A stretch of DNA of 14,615 nucleotides from an uncultured Moraxella sp. (GTDB lineage: Bacteria > Pseudomonadota > Gammaproteobacteria > Pseudomonadales > Moraxellaceae): the NCBI GenBank assembly GCA_916720335.1, contig CAKAQU010000032.1:1-14615 (forward strand), written 5' to 3'. Shown piece by piece: positions 6,436 to 14,615 of this stretch. The position numbers were made by a program, and so were the translations under genes. The notes beneath the pieces are model-generated. The model did not search any database, had not been told where the DNA came from, and was given only the letters and a program-made list of their open reading frames with translations. How positions within the stretch are numbered: the stretch's first letter is position 1; every line of letters starts with the position of its first letter.

Positions 6436-7239
6436 TTGGATTTTTATATTTTAAAAGAGTTTGAGTATTATCATAACGATTACGATGGTTATGTCATTGA
6501 TACATTCAACTATACAGTTATCAAGGCTTTTGACAGCCTTGATTTTGCTAAAACAACATGGATATACAAAGAGCGTAGTGCTTTTTGCGATATTGGTGAT
6601 ACTTGTTATGAAAAAATCAGCGATGATTGTCTTGATTGGATAAATAAAACACTTAATCAAAATTTTGATAATTTCAATGATTTTGTTTATGAATTTGAAA
6701 AAAACCCAGCGTATTTTGATACGATCAAAAAGCTATCTGACGATGATTTTATGACATTGTTGGATAAAATGAACGGTCATCGTTTTGGTGTTGATTTGAT
6801 TCATAAAGAAGAACTAAACAAAGAAAGGTTTGGGCTTGATTTGTATGATGGTATGGATGATAAATATTATCCATATTGCCCAAATTCTTATTATACAGAT
6901 AATGCTGCACCTTTATTAGTGGATAGCAAAGACGTATTTTTTAATAATGAAAAAATGAACAATCATATTCATTATCTAATTCAGTATGAGCGAATGTTTT
7001 GTGGGCAAAGCTGTTTAACAGATGATGATTTAAATAATCCAGAACTGAATATAATTTTAGAAGAATTTGCTGATGTTTTTGAGATTGATAATAATGATTT
7101 ATTGTTTACAGGAATCGAACAAAATCAAATTGACGCTTTGCATAAAGTAAACTCATTATTAAAAAAACCATTTTTTAAAATAACAACACACCGCTATTTA
7201 GATTTATTAACAACACATACCAAGGGATTTAAACAATGA
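6436..7239 (+). CDS. Unrecognised acidic protein between pyrG and kdsA
   Basis: I do not recognise this gene. The open frame extends left into pyrG, but that part is a shadow of pyrG. The likely start is TTG at 6436, nine bases after an AGG, giving 267 residues that begin MDFYILKEFEYYHNDYDGY. There is no in-frame ATG until deep inside the protein. The product is rich in Asp, Asn, Tyr and Phe, has no signal peptide or membrane helix, and carries scattered cysteines (for example FCDIGDTCYEK, DDCLDW and MFCGQSC) without a clear metal-binding pattern. It is more AT-rich than its neighbours. Its stop overlaps the kdsA start (ATGA at 7236-7239), so translation is probably coupled. The gene sits inside the usually adjacent pair pyrG-kdsA, which suggests a later insertion. 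A toxin, immunity or phage-derived role is possible but nothing in the sequence proves it. Confidence 0.75.
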   Translation: MDFYILKEFEYYHNDYDGYVIDTFNYTVIKAFDSLDFAKTTWIYKERSAFCDIGDTCYEKISDDCLDWINKTLNQNFDNFNDFVYEFEKNPAYFDTIKKLSDDDFMTLLDKMNGHRFGVDLIHKEELNKERFGLDLYDGMDDKYYPYCPNSYYTDNAAPLLVDSKDVFFNNEKMNNHIHYLIQYERMFCGQSCLTDDDLNNPELNIILEEFADVFEIDNNDLLFTGIEQNQIDALHKVNSLLKKPFFKITTHRYLDLLTTHTKGFKQ

Positions 7240-8093
7240 ATTCATTAACTGCAAAATCTCAAATCCAGCTCAATGACATTACTATTGCTAATGACAAACC
7301 ATTTGTGTTGTTTGGTGGTATGAACGTATTAGAAAGCAAGGAATTGGCATTTGAGATTGCTGAGTGCTATATTGAAATTTGTCAAAAATTAAATATTGGT
7401 TATGTTTTTAAAGCCAGTTTTGATAAAGCTAATCGTTCAAGTTTAAATTCATTTCGCGGTCCTGGAATGGATACAGGTTTGACTTGGCTAAATGATATTA
7501 AAGAAAAATATGGCGTACCAATTATTACAGATGTACATGAGCCTTATCAAGCTGCACCCGTTGCTGAAGTTGCCGATATTATTCAGCTTCCCGCCTTTTT
7601 AAGTCGTCAGACAGATTTGGTAGCCGCAATGGCAAAGACAGGGGCAATTATCAACATCAAAAAAGCTCAATTTTTAGCCCCGCATGAAATGCGGCACATC
7701 ATTAATAAATGCCTAGAAGCAGGCAATGATAAGGTGATTTTGTGTGAGCGTGGTAGTGCCTTTGGCTATAATAATCTTGTGGTGGATATGCTAGGCTTTG
7801 ACACCATGAAGGCGATGAATGTGCCTGTGTTTTTTGATGTAACGCACGCCTTACAAGAGCCGGGGGCGAGAGTAGACAGTGCAGGCGGTAGACGCCATCA
7901 AATTACCACACTTGCCAGAGCAGGTATGGCAACAGGACTAGCTGGACTGTTTTTAGAAGCCCATCCTGACCCTGATAAAGCCAAATGCGATGGACCTTGC
8001 GCACTGCGTTTGTCTCAACTTGAACCGTTTTTACGTCAAATCAAAAAATTAGATACTTTGGTAAAAGGTTTTGAAGTACTTGACACCCAATGA
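7236..8093 (+). CDS. kdsA: 3-deoxy-8-phosphooctulonate (KDO-8-P) synthase
   Basis: KdsA joins phosphoenolpyruvate and arabinose 5-phosphate to give KDO 8-phosphate, the precursor of the inner-core sugar of lipopolysaccharide or lipooligosaccharide. The 285 residues fit the family (E. coli has 284). Recognisable blocks are FGGMNVLES, FKASFDKANRSS, FRGPGMDTGL, ITDVHEP, QLPAFLSRQTDL, NIKKAQFL, CERGSAFGYNNLVVDM, FDVTHALQEPG and LFLEAHPDP. The asparagine in GGMNVLES (N30) replaces the metal-binding cysteine of the other class, so this is the metal-independent type. An AGGG about ten bases upstream and the ATGA overlap with the preceding gene fix the start. Enolase, encoded next, makes its phosphoenolpyruvate substrate. 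Confidence 0.97.
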   Translation: MNSLTAKSQIQLNDITIANDKPFVLFGGMNVLESKELAFEIAECYIEICQKLNIGYVFKASFDKANRSSLNSFRGPGMDTGLTWLNDIKEKYGVPIITDVHEPYQAAPVAEVADIIQLPAFLSRQTDLVAAMAKTGAIINIKKAQFLAPHEMRHIINKCLEAGNDKVILCERGSAFGYNNLVVDMLGFDTMKAMNVPVFFDVTHALQEPGARVDSAGGRRHQITTLARAGMATGLAGLFLEAHPDPDKAKCDGPCALRLSQLEPFLRQIKKLDTLVKGFEVLDTQ

Positions 8094-8201
8094 TTTTATT
8101 GATTGATTGCTTGATAAATGGTTTTGATTACTTAATAAGCAAGCAGCTAAATTTATTAGGTGTCCACCTAGGCATTGTTTCGTGATTTTAATGGATTTTT
8201 G

Positions 8202-8210
8202 TGTTAGAAT
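8202..8210 (+). promoter_or_regulatory. Extended -10 promoter of eno
   Basis: TGT directly followed by TAGAAT (8205-8210) forms an extended -10 element. No good -35 box is found at 16-18 bp upstream, which an extended -10 can tolerate. It would give a leader of about 50 nt before the enolase ATG. Confidence 0.5.
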
Positions 8211-8266
8211 AAATCCAGATAATTTAGGTTTATTTATGATGCTTAAACTTGTGTTAAGGATAAATT

Positions 8267-9583
8267 ATGTACGCTGAAGACACCAAAAACGTTGCCACCA
8301 TTAAAGATATTGTAGCTCGTGAAATTCTAGACTCCCGTGGTAATCCTACGATTGAAGCGGATGTTATTCTAGCTAATGGCGTGTGTGGGCGTGCTGCTGC
8401 GCCCAGCGGGGCTTCTACTGGTTCAAGAGAAGCATTGGAGTTAAGAGATGGCGACAAATCTCGTTATTTGGGTAAAGGCGTCAAAAAAGCAGTAACTAAT
8501 GCCAACAGCCAGATTCGTAGCGCGCTTTTGGATATTGATGCTGCCAATCAAAGTGAAATTGACCGTATTTTAATTGACCTGGACGGTACAGATAATAAAG
8601 GTAATCTTGGGGCCAATGCAACCCTTGCTGTATCACTTGCTGCCGCTAAAGCTGCTGCAATTTCTCAAAATCTGCCTTTGCATCAGTATATCGCTAATTT
8701 ACGCGGGCAGACTTCTTTATCCATGCCTGTGCCAATGATGAATATTTTAAATGGTGGAGCTCATGCAGATAACACCGTTGATATTCAAGAATTTATGATT
8801 GAACCTGTTGGTTTTAGTAGCTTTTCTGAGGCATTACGTGCAGGAACGGAAATTTTCCACAGTCTAAAATCTGTTTTAAAAGCTCAAGGACTTAATACTG
8901 CTGTTGGCGATGAAGGTGGATTTGCTCCAAATTTACGCAGCAATGAAGAAGCCATTACAGTCATCATGCAAGCGATTGAAAAAGCAGGTTATACTGCTGG
9001 AAAAGATATTTATCTAGCACTTGATTGTGCAGCCTCTGAATTTTATAAAAATGGTCAATATATTTTGGCAGGGGAAGGTAATAAAGCCTTTAACAGTCAA
9101 GGTTTTGCTGATTATTTGGCATCCTTAACTCGTCAGTATCCAATTATTTCTATTGAAGATGGACTTGATGAAAGTGATTGGGATGGTTGGGCGTATCTAA
9201 CCAAACTGATTGGTGATAAAGTTCAATTAGTTGGCGATGATTTGTTTGTTACTAATCCTAAAATTTTACAAGAAGGTATTGATAAACATATTGCCAATGC
9301 GATTTTAATTAAATTTAACCAAATCGGCACATTAAGTGAAACATTGGATGCCATTTATTTAGCCAAACAAAATGGTTATGCCACTATCATCAGTCATCGT
9401 TCTGGTGAAACAGAAGATGCTACCATTGCTGATTTGGCAGTTGGAACAGCAGCTGGTCAAATTAAAACAGGTTCACTGTGCCGTTCTGACCGTGTTGCTA
9501 AATACAATCAATTACTTCGTATTGAACAGCAAGTAACAGCAGCATTCCGCGGTAAACTTGAGTTTATTGGTTTGCGAGGCTAA
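8267..9583 (+). CDS. eno: Enolase (phosphopyruvate hydratase)
   Basis: Enolase converts 2-phosphoglycerate to phosphoenolpyruvate in glycolysis and can also take part in an RNA degradosome. The 438 residues cover the full family length with a short N-terminal addition (MYAEDTKNVAT). The start is supported by AAGGA at 8256-8260. Visible active-site features are SGASTG (mobile loop, about 47-52), the acid E216 in GDEGGFAPN, the magnesium ligands D253 (ALDCAAS), E297 (SIEDGL) and D324 (GDDLF), the base K349 in the signature LIKFNQIGTLSET, and SHRSGET (377-383). The gene follows kdsA and precedes ftsB with only 5 bases between stop and start, the order common in gammaproteobacteria. Confidence 0.98.
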   Translation: MYAEDTKNVATIKDIVAREILDSRGNPTIEADVILANGVCGRAAAPSGASTGSREALELRDGDKSRYLGKGVKKAVTNANSQIRSALLDIDAANQSEIDRILIDLDGTDNKGNLGANATLAVSLAAAKAAAISQNLPLHQYIANLRGQTSLSMPVPMMNILNGGAHADNTVDIQEFMIEPVGFSSFSEALRAGTEIFHSLKSVLKAQGLNTAVGDEGGFAPNLRSNEEAITVIMQAIEKAGYTAGKDIYLALDCAASEFYKNGQYILAGEGNKAFNSQGFADYLASLTRQYPIISIEDGLDESDWDGWAYLTKLIGDKVQLVGDDLFVTNPKILQEGIDKHIANAILIKFNQIGTLSETLDAIYLAKQNGYATIISHRSGETEDATIADLAVGTAAGQIKTGSLCRSDRVAKYNQLLRIEQQVTAAFRGKLEFIGLRG

Positions 9584-9588
9584 CTATT

Positions 9589-10044
9589 ATGAAATTGCCA
9601 GTATTGGGCTTAGTTGGCGAAAAATTATCCATTAAAAAACGGCAAAAAATTCGTTTGTTGCCAAGTTTTGTTGGGTATTCTTTGCTGATTGCGTGCGCGA
9701 TACTGGCAGTTTTATTATTACAGTATCAATATTGGCGTGGTGAGTTTGGTTACTTTCAATTAGAAGAATTAAAATCACAAGTTAGAAGGCAAGAAGCTAT
9801 TAACAAACGCCAAGAGTATATCAATCATGCGCTTCAGGCAGATATTTCTGATTTAAAATTTGGCACATCTGCCATTGAAGAACATGCACGTATGGATTTG
9901 GGTTTTATTAAACCCGGAGAAACATTTGTACAGGTTTCTGTCGCTTCATCGGTAGTTTATGATGATGAGCCGAGTGCTGATACATCGGTTGCTAATGAAC
10001 CTATTGATGAAGATACGTTAACCGATGACAAACCTGAGAACTAA
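9589..10044 (+). CDS. ftsB: Cell division protein FtsB (DivIC family)
   Basis: FtsB is a bitopic inner-membrane protein of the FtsQ-FtsB-FtsL divisome subcomplex that activates septal wall synthesis. The sequence shows a cytoplasmic N-terminus of about 25 residues (basic, IKKRQKIR), one membrane helix (about 26-46), a periplasmic coiled coil (about 55-95) and the family hallmark EEHARMDLGFIKPGETFVQV (97-116). At 151 residues it is about 50 longer than E. coli FtsB. The extra length is the N-terminus plus an acidic, probably disordered tail (DDEPSADTS onward). GAGG in the end of eno serves as ribosome binding site. The tail overlaps the ispD start by 20 bases. Identity rests on topology, the hallmark motif and the eno-ftsB-ispD context. 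Confidence 0.92.
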   Translation: MKLPVLGLVGEKLSIKKRQKIRLLPSFVGYSLLIACAILAVLLLQYQYWRGEFGYFQLEELKSQVRRQEAINKRQEYINHALQADISDLKFGTSAIEEHARMDLGFIKPGETFVQVSVASSVVYDDEPSADTSVANEPIDEDTLTDDKPEN

Positions 10045-10768
10045 TTTTTACCCTCCAAATTCTCCCCAAAATTTTGCTACCCCAATTCACGCCTTAATTG
10101 TTGCTGCAGGTAAAGGCAGTCGTTTTGGGACAGAGGTTCCAAAACAATATTTAAAAACACAAGACAAAACCATTTTGCAGCACAGTGTCGCCCGATTAAA
10201 TCACCCCCAGATTACTGATTTAACAATTGTAATTGCTCCAGATGATAAAGTTGCCTCAAACCTATCTTTTGAGTTTTCCCACCCAATTTATTTTGCTTGT
10301 GGTGGCTGTGAGCGATTTTTATCAGTTCAAAATGGTGTAAAAGCCATTATTGAGCGTGGGGCGGGCGATGATGACTGGGTGCTGATTCATGATGCAGCCC
10401 GTCCTTGTTTGGCGTTGCCTGATTTAGCAGCCTTGATAGCCAAAATCCAAAAAACTCCTAATTTGATAGGTGCAATACTGGCAAGCCCCGTTACAGATAC
10501 CATTAAGTTTGTTGAAAATCATACCATCAGTCATACCATTGACCGAAGTCAATTATGGGCAGCGCAAACTCCACAAATTTTCCACCTTAAAGCCTTAGAA
10601 AAAATGCTACAAACCGTCATTGCTAAAAATCTTATAATTACAGATGAAGCCAGCGGTTTTGAAATGATGGGTGAAAAAATCGCAATTGTGCCTAGCAAAC
10701 ATATAAACATCAAATTGACCTATCCACAGGATTTGATGCTGATACAAGCGCTATTGACACAGGATTAA
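10025..10768 (+). CDS. ispD: 2-C-methyl-D-erythritol 4-phosphate cytidylyltransferase
   Basis: IspD transfers CMP from CTP to methylerythritol 4-phosphate in the non-mevalonate isoprenoid pathway, so it uses the product of nearby PyrG. The 247 residues form one cytidylyltransferase domain. The glycine-rich CTP loop AAGKGSRFG (27-35) is followed by PKQYL (K40). Other blocks are GGCERFLSVQNG, WVLIHDAARPC (D123), SPVTDTIK, LWAAQTPQ, ITDEAS, and NIKLTYPQDL with the conserved K230. The N-terminus has a few more residues than E. coli IspD. The start lies within the end of ftsB (20-base overlap), which points to translational coupling. Confidence 0.96.
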   Translation: MTNLRTNFYPPNSPQNFATPIHALIVAAGKGSRFGTEVPKQYLKTQDKTILQHSVARLNHPQITDLTIVIAPDDKVASNLSFEFSHPIYFACGGCERFLSVQNGVKAIIERGAGDDDWVLIHDAARPCLALPDLAALIAKIQKTPNLIGAILASPVTDTIKFVENHTISHTIDRSQLWAAQTPQIFHLKALEKMLQTVIAKNLIITDEASGFEMMGEKIAIVPSKHINIKLTYPQDLMLIQALLTQD

Positions 10769-10769
10769 G

Positions 10770-13337
10770 ATGATTTGGCTTATCTTTATTTTGGTGGTTT
10801 TACTGGTTTTTGGCGTATTAACAGCATCAGCTGATTTGGGTGTATCAACCATTGGTTTTTTGTCATCAGACGTTATCCAAACAAACAGTGTATTTTGGTT
10901 ATTAAGCTTTTTGTGGATAGTTTGTGTTTGTGCGCTTTTATCACAAAAATTTTGGCAAAAAAGTAAAACAACTGTAGGTTTGATAAAAAATCTATCGTTT
11001 GGTGGCTTTATTTTTAGCATGCTTGGTTTTTTGGGCTTGTTTGTCATTCAGACGTTGGTTATTTACCAAGACTTTTATCAAAAAATTCCCAAAGAAAGTT
11101 ATACTGTTACAGCGACTGTCCGCATCTTAGAAATTAGCGACAGTGTGTATGATGAAAAATTAGGCACTCATTATCGTCAAAAAGCGGTTATTAGCGACTT
11201 AAAATTTGCTGATAATACCCATCGATATGCTCAAAATGCATATAATAGCGAAAATCCATTTTATACGCCAGAAGCTCCTAACGTTAAGAAAAATATCACA
11301 TTGCCCAAAGAACTTACAGTGCTTTTGACGGCAAATGCTAAAAAAGACCAACTTTCAAATAAAAAATCAAACACAGCAAAATCTCAATCAGAATTTTTGG
11401 TACTCAATCAGCTAGTTCCAAATACTCAAACGACGATGACGCTAGTTATCTCGCCTGTTAGCAAAGAAATTGGGGCAACAGGTTTTGATGGCTATCGATG
11501 GTTGGCAACTCGTCATATTCACGCCAATGCAAAAATTTTATCGGTTGAAGATAAGATAGTTTCTGCACAAGCATCAGGTGTAGATATTTATTTGCAAACA
11601 CTGCGTCAAACACTGCGCAATCATTTTTATCAAGGCTGGCATAACCTATCAGAAGACCAGCGTCAAACCAAAGCTGTAACATTAAGTCTATTAACAGGCG
11701 ATAGAGCGTTAATTAATAAAGATACAAAAGATTTGTACCAAACAGCAGGTATTTCACATTTGCTGGCAATTTCTGGAACCCATGTGGTATTTTTGGCAAT
11801 TTGTTTGGCCTTATTGGTTGTTTTTGTAACCAATAAATGGTTTTATAATTTGTATCTGTTTGTTTCTAGTAATACACTTAGACTTTGTGTCATGATAGGG
11901 GTGAGTCTGATTTATGCAATGTTTACAGGCTTTGAAGTTCCCGCAATGCGCACGGTTTATATGCTGATTGCAGCAGTGATGGCTAGACGTTTGGCAATGC
12001 CTTTTGCTACACATCAAATTTTGGCGGTAACCGCTTTGGTGATGATATGGTTAGACCCATTTGTGGTGTGGCAGGCGGGATTTTGGCTGTCTTTTGTAGC
12101 AGTACTGCTTTTGATGCGTTATGAAAATAATACAGTCAATGATAAAAAAGCATTTAATATCAAACAGCAAGTTGTGGATTTAATAAAACTGCAAACCTGG
12201 CTTTTTATCACCATGTTACCAATATCAGTATTGCTATTTGGTAAGGTGTCTTTGTGGGGACTTGGGGTTAATTTATTCGCGGTGGGTTTGTTTGGCGCAA
12301 TCATTGTGCCTATCAATCTTATGGCAGGAATGATTTATAGTGTAATGCCATCTTTAGCGACTTTATTATGGGATTTATCAGCATTAATACTGGGTAAGTT
12401 TCACGATATAACGGCGTTTTTAACTGCCTTTAATCAAGATTTATGGATTTATCATCAACTGGGCAGTATTGCTATTTTATTTGGTGTGTTGGCAATCATA
12501 CCTTTTGTCATACCAATCTTTAATAAGCGTTTTACTTGGATTGCATTATCAGTTTTGGCAATGATGGCAATAAATAAACCAACTCAAATAAGCGACTTTG
12601 ACATTCAGGTGCTGCCAAGTGATGACTATGGTATTAGTCAAATCTTAATGCGTCAAAAAGACGCTGACCCTGCCAGTGTCAATAATCAGGCGGTTTGGTT
12701 ATTTGTGGCAGATTTTTCAGGACGTATTAATGCCAAGCATGGAAAAATTTTATTAGAAAATCTTAAAAAGCAAGGGATTACGCACCTAACAGGGGTAGTA
12801 ATGCAGACGCCAAGTAAGCAGTTTTTTGATGTTATCAATCAATTAAACTCAAAGATTCCTATTCACCGTTATTGGCAGGCAGGCGCTTTTGAAAATCAAA
12901 GTACACTTGCAATGAGTGCTTGTGCTGATGGGCAAGTTTGGCAAGGCGATGGTTTAAGTGTGCGGGCAATTACAGGTTGGCAGGAGATTGACAATCAAAT
13001 GGTTTGGGGCTGTAGTTTAAAAATAATCAGTAACCAAAAACCAACAATTAAAAATGCATTGATAATTCATGATAATTTGGATGATAAACAAACTTATCAG
13101 ATTATTATCAATGGAGCGGCTGATAAGAAGGTTTGGCAAATATTTGATAAAATTTGTCCAGTGCCAACCGCCCAAAACAGCATAGACAGTACGGATGTAT
13201 GGATAACTCACACTCAAGGTGCGATGACATCCGAGATACTGGCGCGAGCAAATCCAGCCAGTATGATGTTTACCGATAAAAATACCAGTCAAAATCATCA
13301 AAAAGCTCAACAAATAATGGCAGAAATATTGCCCTAA
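10770..13337 (+). CDS. comEC: DNA uptake channel protein ComEC/Rec2
   Basis: ComEC forms the inner-membrane channel that brings single-stranded DNA into the cytoplasm during natural transformation. The 855 residues fit a three-part layout: N-terminal membrane helices (about 2-18, 41-57 and 78-98), a soluble DUF4131-like region (about 105-260), then the polytopic Competence domain (about 300-590). The last has the family motif LTGDRALI and the signature GISHLLAISGTHVVFLA (328-343). The C-terminal part (about 605-855) corresponds to the beta-lactamase-like domain, but the metal-binding HxHxDH-type motif is missing: the segment that should hold it reads VVMQTPSKQFFDV. The start one base after the ispD stop, with AGGA at 10761-10764, indicates the same transcript. 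It suggests that the organism is or was naturally competent. Confidence 0.95.
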   Translation: MIWLIFILVVLLVFGVLTASADLGVSTIGFLSSDVIQTNSVFWLLSFLWIVCVCALLSQKFWQKSKTTVGLIKNLSFGGFIFSMLGFLGLFVIQTLVIYQDFYQKIPKESYTVTATVRILEISDSVYDEKLGTHYRQKAVISDLKFADNTHRYAQNAYNSENPFYTPEAPNVKKNITLPKELTVLLTANAKKDQLSNKKSNTAKSQSEFLVLNQLVPNTQTTMTLVISPVSKEIGATGFDGYRWLATRHIHANAKILSVEDKIVSAQASGVDIYLQTLRQTLRNHFYQGWHNLSEDQRQTKAVTLSLLTGDRALINKDTKDLYQTAGISHLLAISGTHVVFLAICLALLVVFVTNKWFYNLYLFVSSNTLRLCVMIGVSLIYAMFTGFEVPAMRTVYMLIAAVMARRLAMPFATHQILAVTALVMIWLDPFVVWQAGFWLSFVAVLLLMRYENNTVNDKKAFNIKQQVVDLIKLQTWLFITMLPISVLLFGKVSLWGLGVNLFAVGLFGAIIVPINLMAGMIYSVMPSLATLLWDLSALILGKFHDITAFLTAFNQDLWIYHQLGSIAILFGVLAIIPFVIPIFNKRFTWIALSVLAMMAINKPTQISDFDIQVLPSDDYGISQILMRQKDADPASVNNQAVWLFVADFSGRINAKHGKILLENLKKQGITHLTGVVMQTPSKQFFDVINQLNSKIPIHRYWQAGAFENQSTLAMSACADGQVWQGDGLSVRAITGWQEIDNQMVWGCSLKIISNQKPTIKNALIIHDNLDDKQTYQIIINGAADKKVWQIFDKICPVPTAQNSIDSTDVWITHTQGAMTSEILARANPASMMFTDKNTSQNHQKAQQIMAEILP

Positions 13338-13343
13338 TGTGGG

Positions 13344-13372
13344 CTGTCATTTTTTGATGGTTTTGGTAAAAT
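13344..13372 (+). promoter_or_regulatory. Candidate promoter of sppA
   Basis: CTGTCA (13344-13349), a 17-bp spacer and TAAAAT (13367-13372) lie in the short gap after comEC, 26 bases ahead of the sppA ATG. No terminator separates the genes, so sppA may also receive readthrough from comEC. Confidence 0.5.
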
Positions 13373-13398
13373 AAGCATTTTAATTAGGTAATATTATT

Positions 13399-14445
13399 AT
13401 GGCATGGCCTCCAAATCCCGATAAACCCACCCAAAATAATTCTGCATCTGGACAAAAACCTTTTTCACATTTGCAAACACCACCAGCTGGCAAGGAGTGG
13501 CAATTATTGGAAAAAACCCTGATGGCAAGCATTGATGAACAAAGAAAGGCTCGTCGATGGGGGATTTTTTTTAAATTATTAACCTTTGCTTACATTATTT
13601 TTATTTTACTTGCGTTTGGGCGCGGTTGTTCAACAGCGCATTCGCCAAACTTGCCAATTGGCGCTCATGAGCCGCATTTGGCAGTGGTGGATGTCAATGG
13701 TGTAATTGCTAGTGATGGTGAAGCCAATGCCGATGCAATCAACACCGCTTTAATAGAAGCTTTTAAAAATCCTAAAGCCAAAGCAGTTGCATTGGCAATC
13801 AATTCACCCGGCGGTTCTCCAGTGCAGTCTGATGAGGTTTGGCAAACTGCAAGAGAGCTTAAAAAAACATACCCTGATAAAAAACTCTATGCTGTTATTG
13901 GTGATTTAGGAGCAAGTGGAGCGTATTACATTGCATCCAGTGCCGATGAGATTTGGGTCAATCCTTCAAGTTTGGTTGGTTCTATTGGCGTGATTATGTC
14001 CAGCTACAATGTAGAAGAGTTGATGAAAAAGGTTGGCGTTAAGTCAGCAACGATGACATCGGGTGAATATAAAGACATTATGAGTATCACCCGACCCATG
14101 ACCGAAAGTGAACGCCAACACGTTCAAAAATTGCTTGATATTACTCATCAAAATTTTATTAATGCTGTTAAAGAGGGGCGTGGAGACAGGCTTAAAGACC
14201 CAGAAACCAATAAATTGTTTAGCGGGCTTTTTTGGACAGGCAGTCAATCCATTGAACTTGGACTTGCCGACAAAGTGGGCAGTATCAGCACTTTAAAAAA
14301 ACAATTGGAAGTGGAAAATACCGTAAATTATACCTACAGCGACCCTGTACAAAAGATTTTTGATAAATTTGGGGTGCAAGTTGGTAAAGGTTTAGGTCAG
14401 GGTGTACAGATGAGTTTTGAAAAAGAGCAAGGCAAATTGCAATAA
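13399..14445 (+). CDS. sppA: Signal peptide peptidase SppA, short (S49) type
   Basis: SppA is a membrane-bound serine protease that degrades leftover signal peptides after export. The 348 residues are the single-domain form, about half the size of E. coli SppA. A polar, Pro/Gln-rich cytoplasmic N-terminus (1-50) precedes one membrane helix (about 55-74), and the protease domain lies outside the membrane (about 93-320). Catalytic features are the oxyanion region INSPGGSP (135-141), the nucleophile S173 in GDLGASGAYYIAS, and the general base K225 in TSGEYKDI. GSIGVI and WTGSQSIELGLAD are further family blocks. SohB is the alternative name to consider, but the length and motifs favour SppA. AGG about ten bases upstream supports the start. 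A strong terminator follows. Confidence 0.93.
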   Translation: MAWPPNPDKPTQNNSASGQKPFSHLQTPPAGKEWQLLEKTLMASIDEQRKARRWGIFFKLLTFAYIIFILLAFGRGCSTAHSPNLPIGAHEPHLAVVDVNGVIASDGEANADAINTALIEAFKNPKAKAVALAINSPGGSPVQSDEVWQTARELKKTYPDKKLYAVIGDLGASGAYYIASSADEIWVNPSSLVGSIGVIMSSYNVEELMKKVGVKSATMTSGEYKDIMSITRPMTESERQHVQKLLDITHQNFINAVKEGRGDRLKDPETNKLFSGLFWTGSQSIELGLADKVGSISTLKKQLEVENTVNYTYSDPVQKIFDKFGVQVGKGLGQGVQMSFEKEQGKLQ

Positions 14446-14486
14446 TACACAATATGATTGTCTCTTTTAAAAAATCAAAAGTAGCT

Positions 14487-14513
14487 AAAAAGCGCCTTTG
14501 AGGCGCTTTTTTT
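14487..14513 (+). terminator. Intrinsic terminator after sppA
   Basis: AAAAAGCGCC (14487-14496) pairs perfectly with 14502-14511 around the loop TTTGA, and the 3' arm ends in seven T. The A-rich 5' arm makes it potentially bidirectional. Confidence 0.94.
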
Positions 14514-14544
14514 GCATTCTTTTTAAGCAAAAGGTTTTTTAAGT

Positions 14545-14615
14545 ATGACGGTTGAAAATTTTTTAAATATTTTTAGTCAAAAAGGCTGGCAAATGCCAAA
14601 TCTTAATCATCAAAT
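14545..14615 (+). CDS. Start of an unidentified gene, cut by the window end
   Basis: An ATG at 14545 opens a frame of 23 codons (MTVENFLNIFSQKG, then WQMPNLNHQ) that is still open at the window edge. An AAAGG about ten bases upstream may serve as ribosome binding site. The position after the sppA terminator fits a new transcription unit. Too little is visible to assign a family. Confidence 0.5.
   Translation, partial: MTVENFLNIFSQKGWQMPNLNHQ

Noticed and set aside
8157..8170. Perfect dyad TAGGTG-TC-CACCTA between kdsA and eno
   Set aside because: The 2-nt loop is too short for a stable hairpin, there is no T run, and no known operator matches it. It could bind a dimeric regulator, but nothing supports that.

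Overview
The window looks like chromosomal DNA of a gammaproteobacterium of the family Moraxellaceae, most likely a Moraxella. Three things suggest this: the AT-rich composition, the conserved order pyrG-kdsA-eno-ftsB-ispD, and a CRISPR array with 28-nt repeats of the type I-F class (start GTTATACACC, end CTTAGAAA) and 32-34 nt spacers. The genus is inferred from these features, not from a database match.

Left part (1-2477): a CRISPR array, already running when the window opens. Its leader and any cas genes would lie to the left, outside the window. Fourteen identical repeats are followed by a badly degenerate repeat (872-899) and only 5 nt before the next good repeat. A second block follows, with variant repeats. 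After the repeat at 1208-1235 the next repeat comes only at 2450-2477. The 1214 bp between them replace an ordinary spacer and look like a piece of phage genome: the 3' end of one gene, a strong intrinsic terminator, and a second gene with its own Shine-Dalgarno whose reading frame runs into the last repeat and stops there. This is the most unusual structure in the window.

Middle and right part (2602-14445): housekeeping genes, all on the + strand. rimO (ribosomal protein S12 methylthiotransferase) has its own promoter. Next is a small secreted PepSY-like protein with its own promoter and terminator. Then pyrG (CTP synthase), an unrecognised acidic protein with a probable TTG start, and kdsA (KDO-8-phosphate synthase) coupled to it by an ATGA overlap. 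Then eno (enolase) behind an extended -10 promoter, ftsB (divisome), ispD (isoprenoid precursor synthesis) overlapping ftsB, and comEC (DNA uptake channel) one base after ispD. sppA (membrane signal peptide peptidase) has its own promoter and a strong terminator. A last gene starts at 14545 and runs off the window.

The housekeeping genes supply nucleotides (CTP), the lipopolysaccharide sugar KDO (whose activation uses CTP), glycolysis, septum formation, isoprenoid precursors (IspD also uses CTP), natural transformation and membrane proteolysis. The array and its captured phage DNA are the accessory, defence-related part. No stretch over 300 bp lacks a gene, apart from the CRISPR array.
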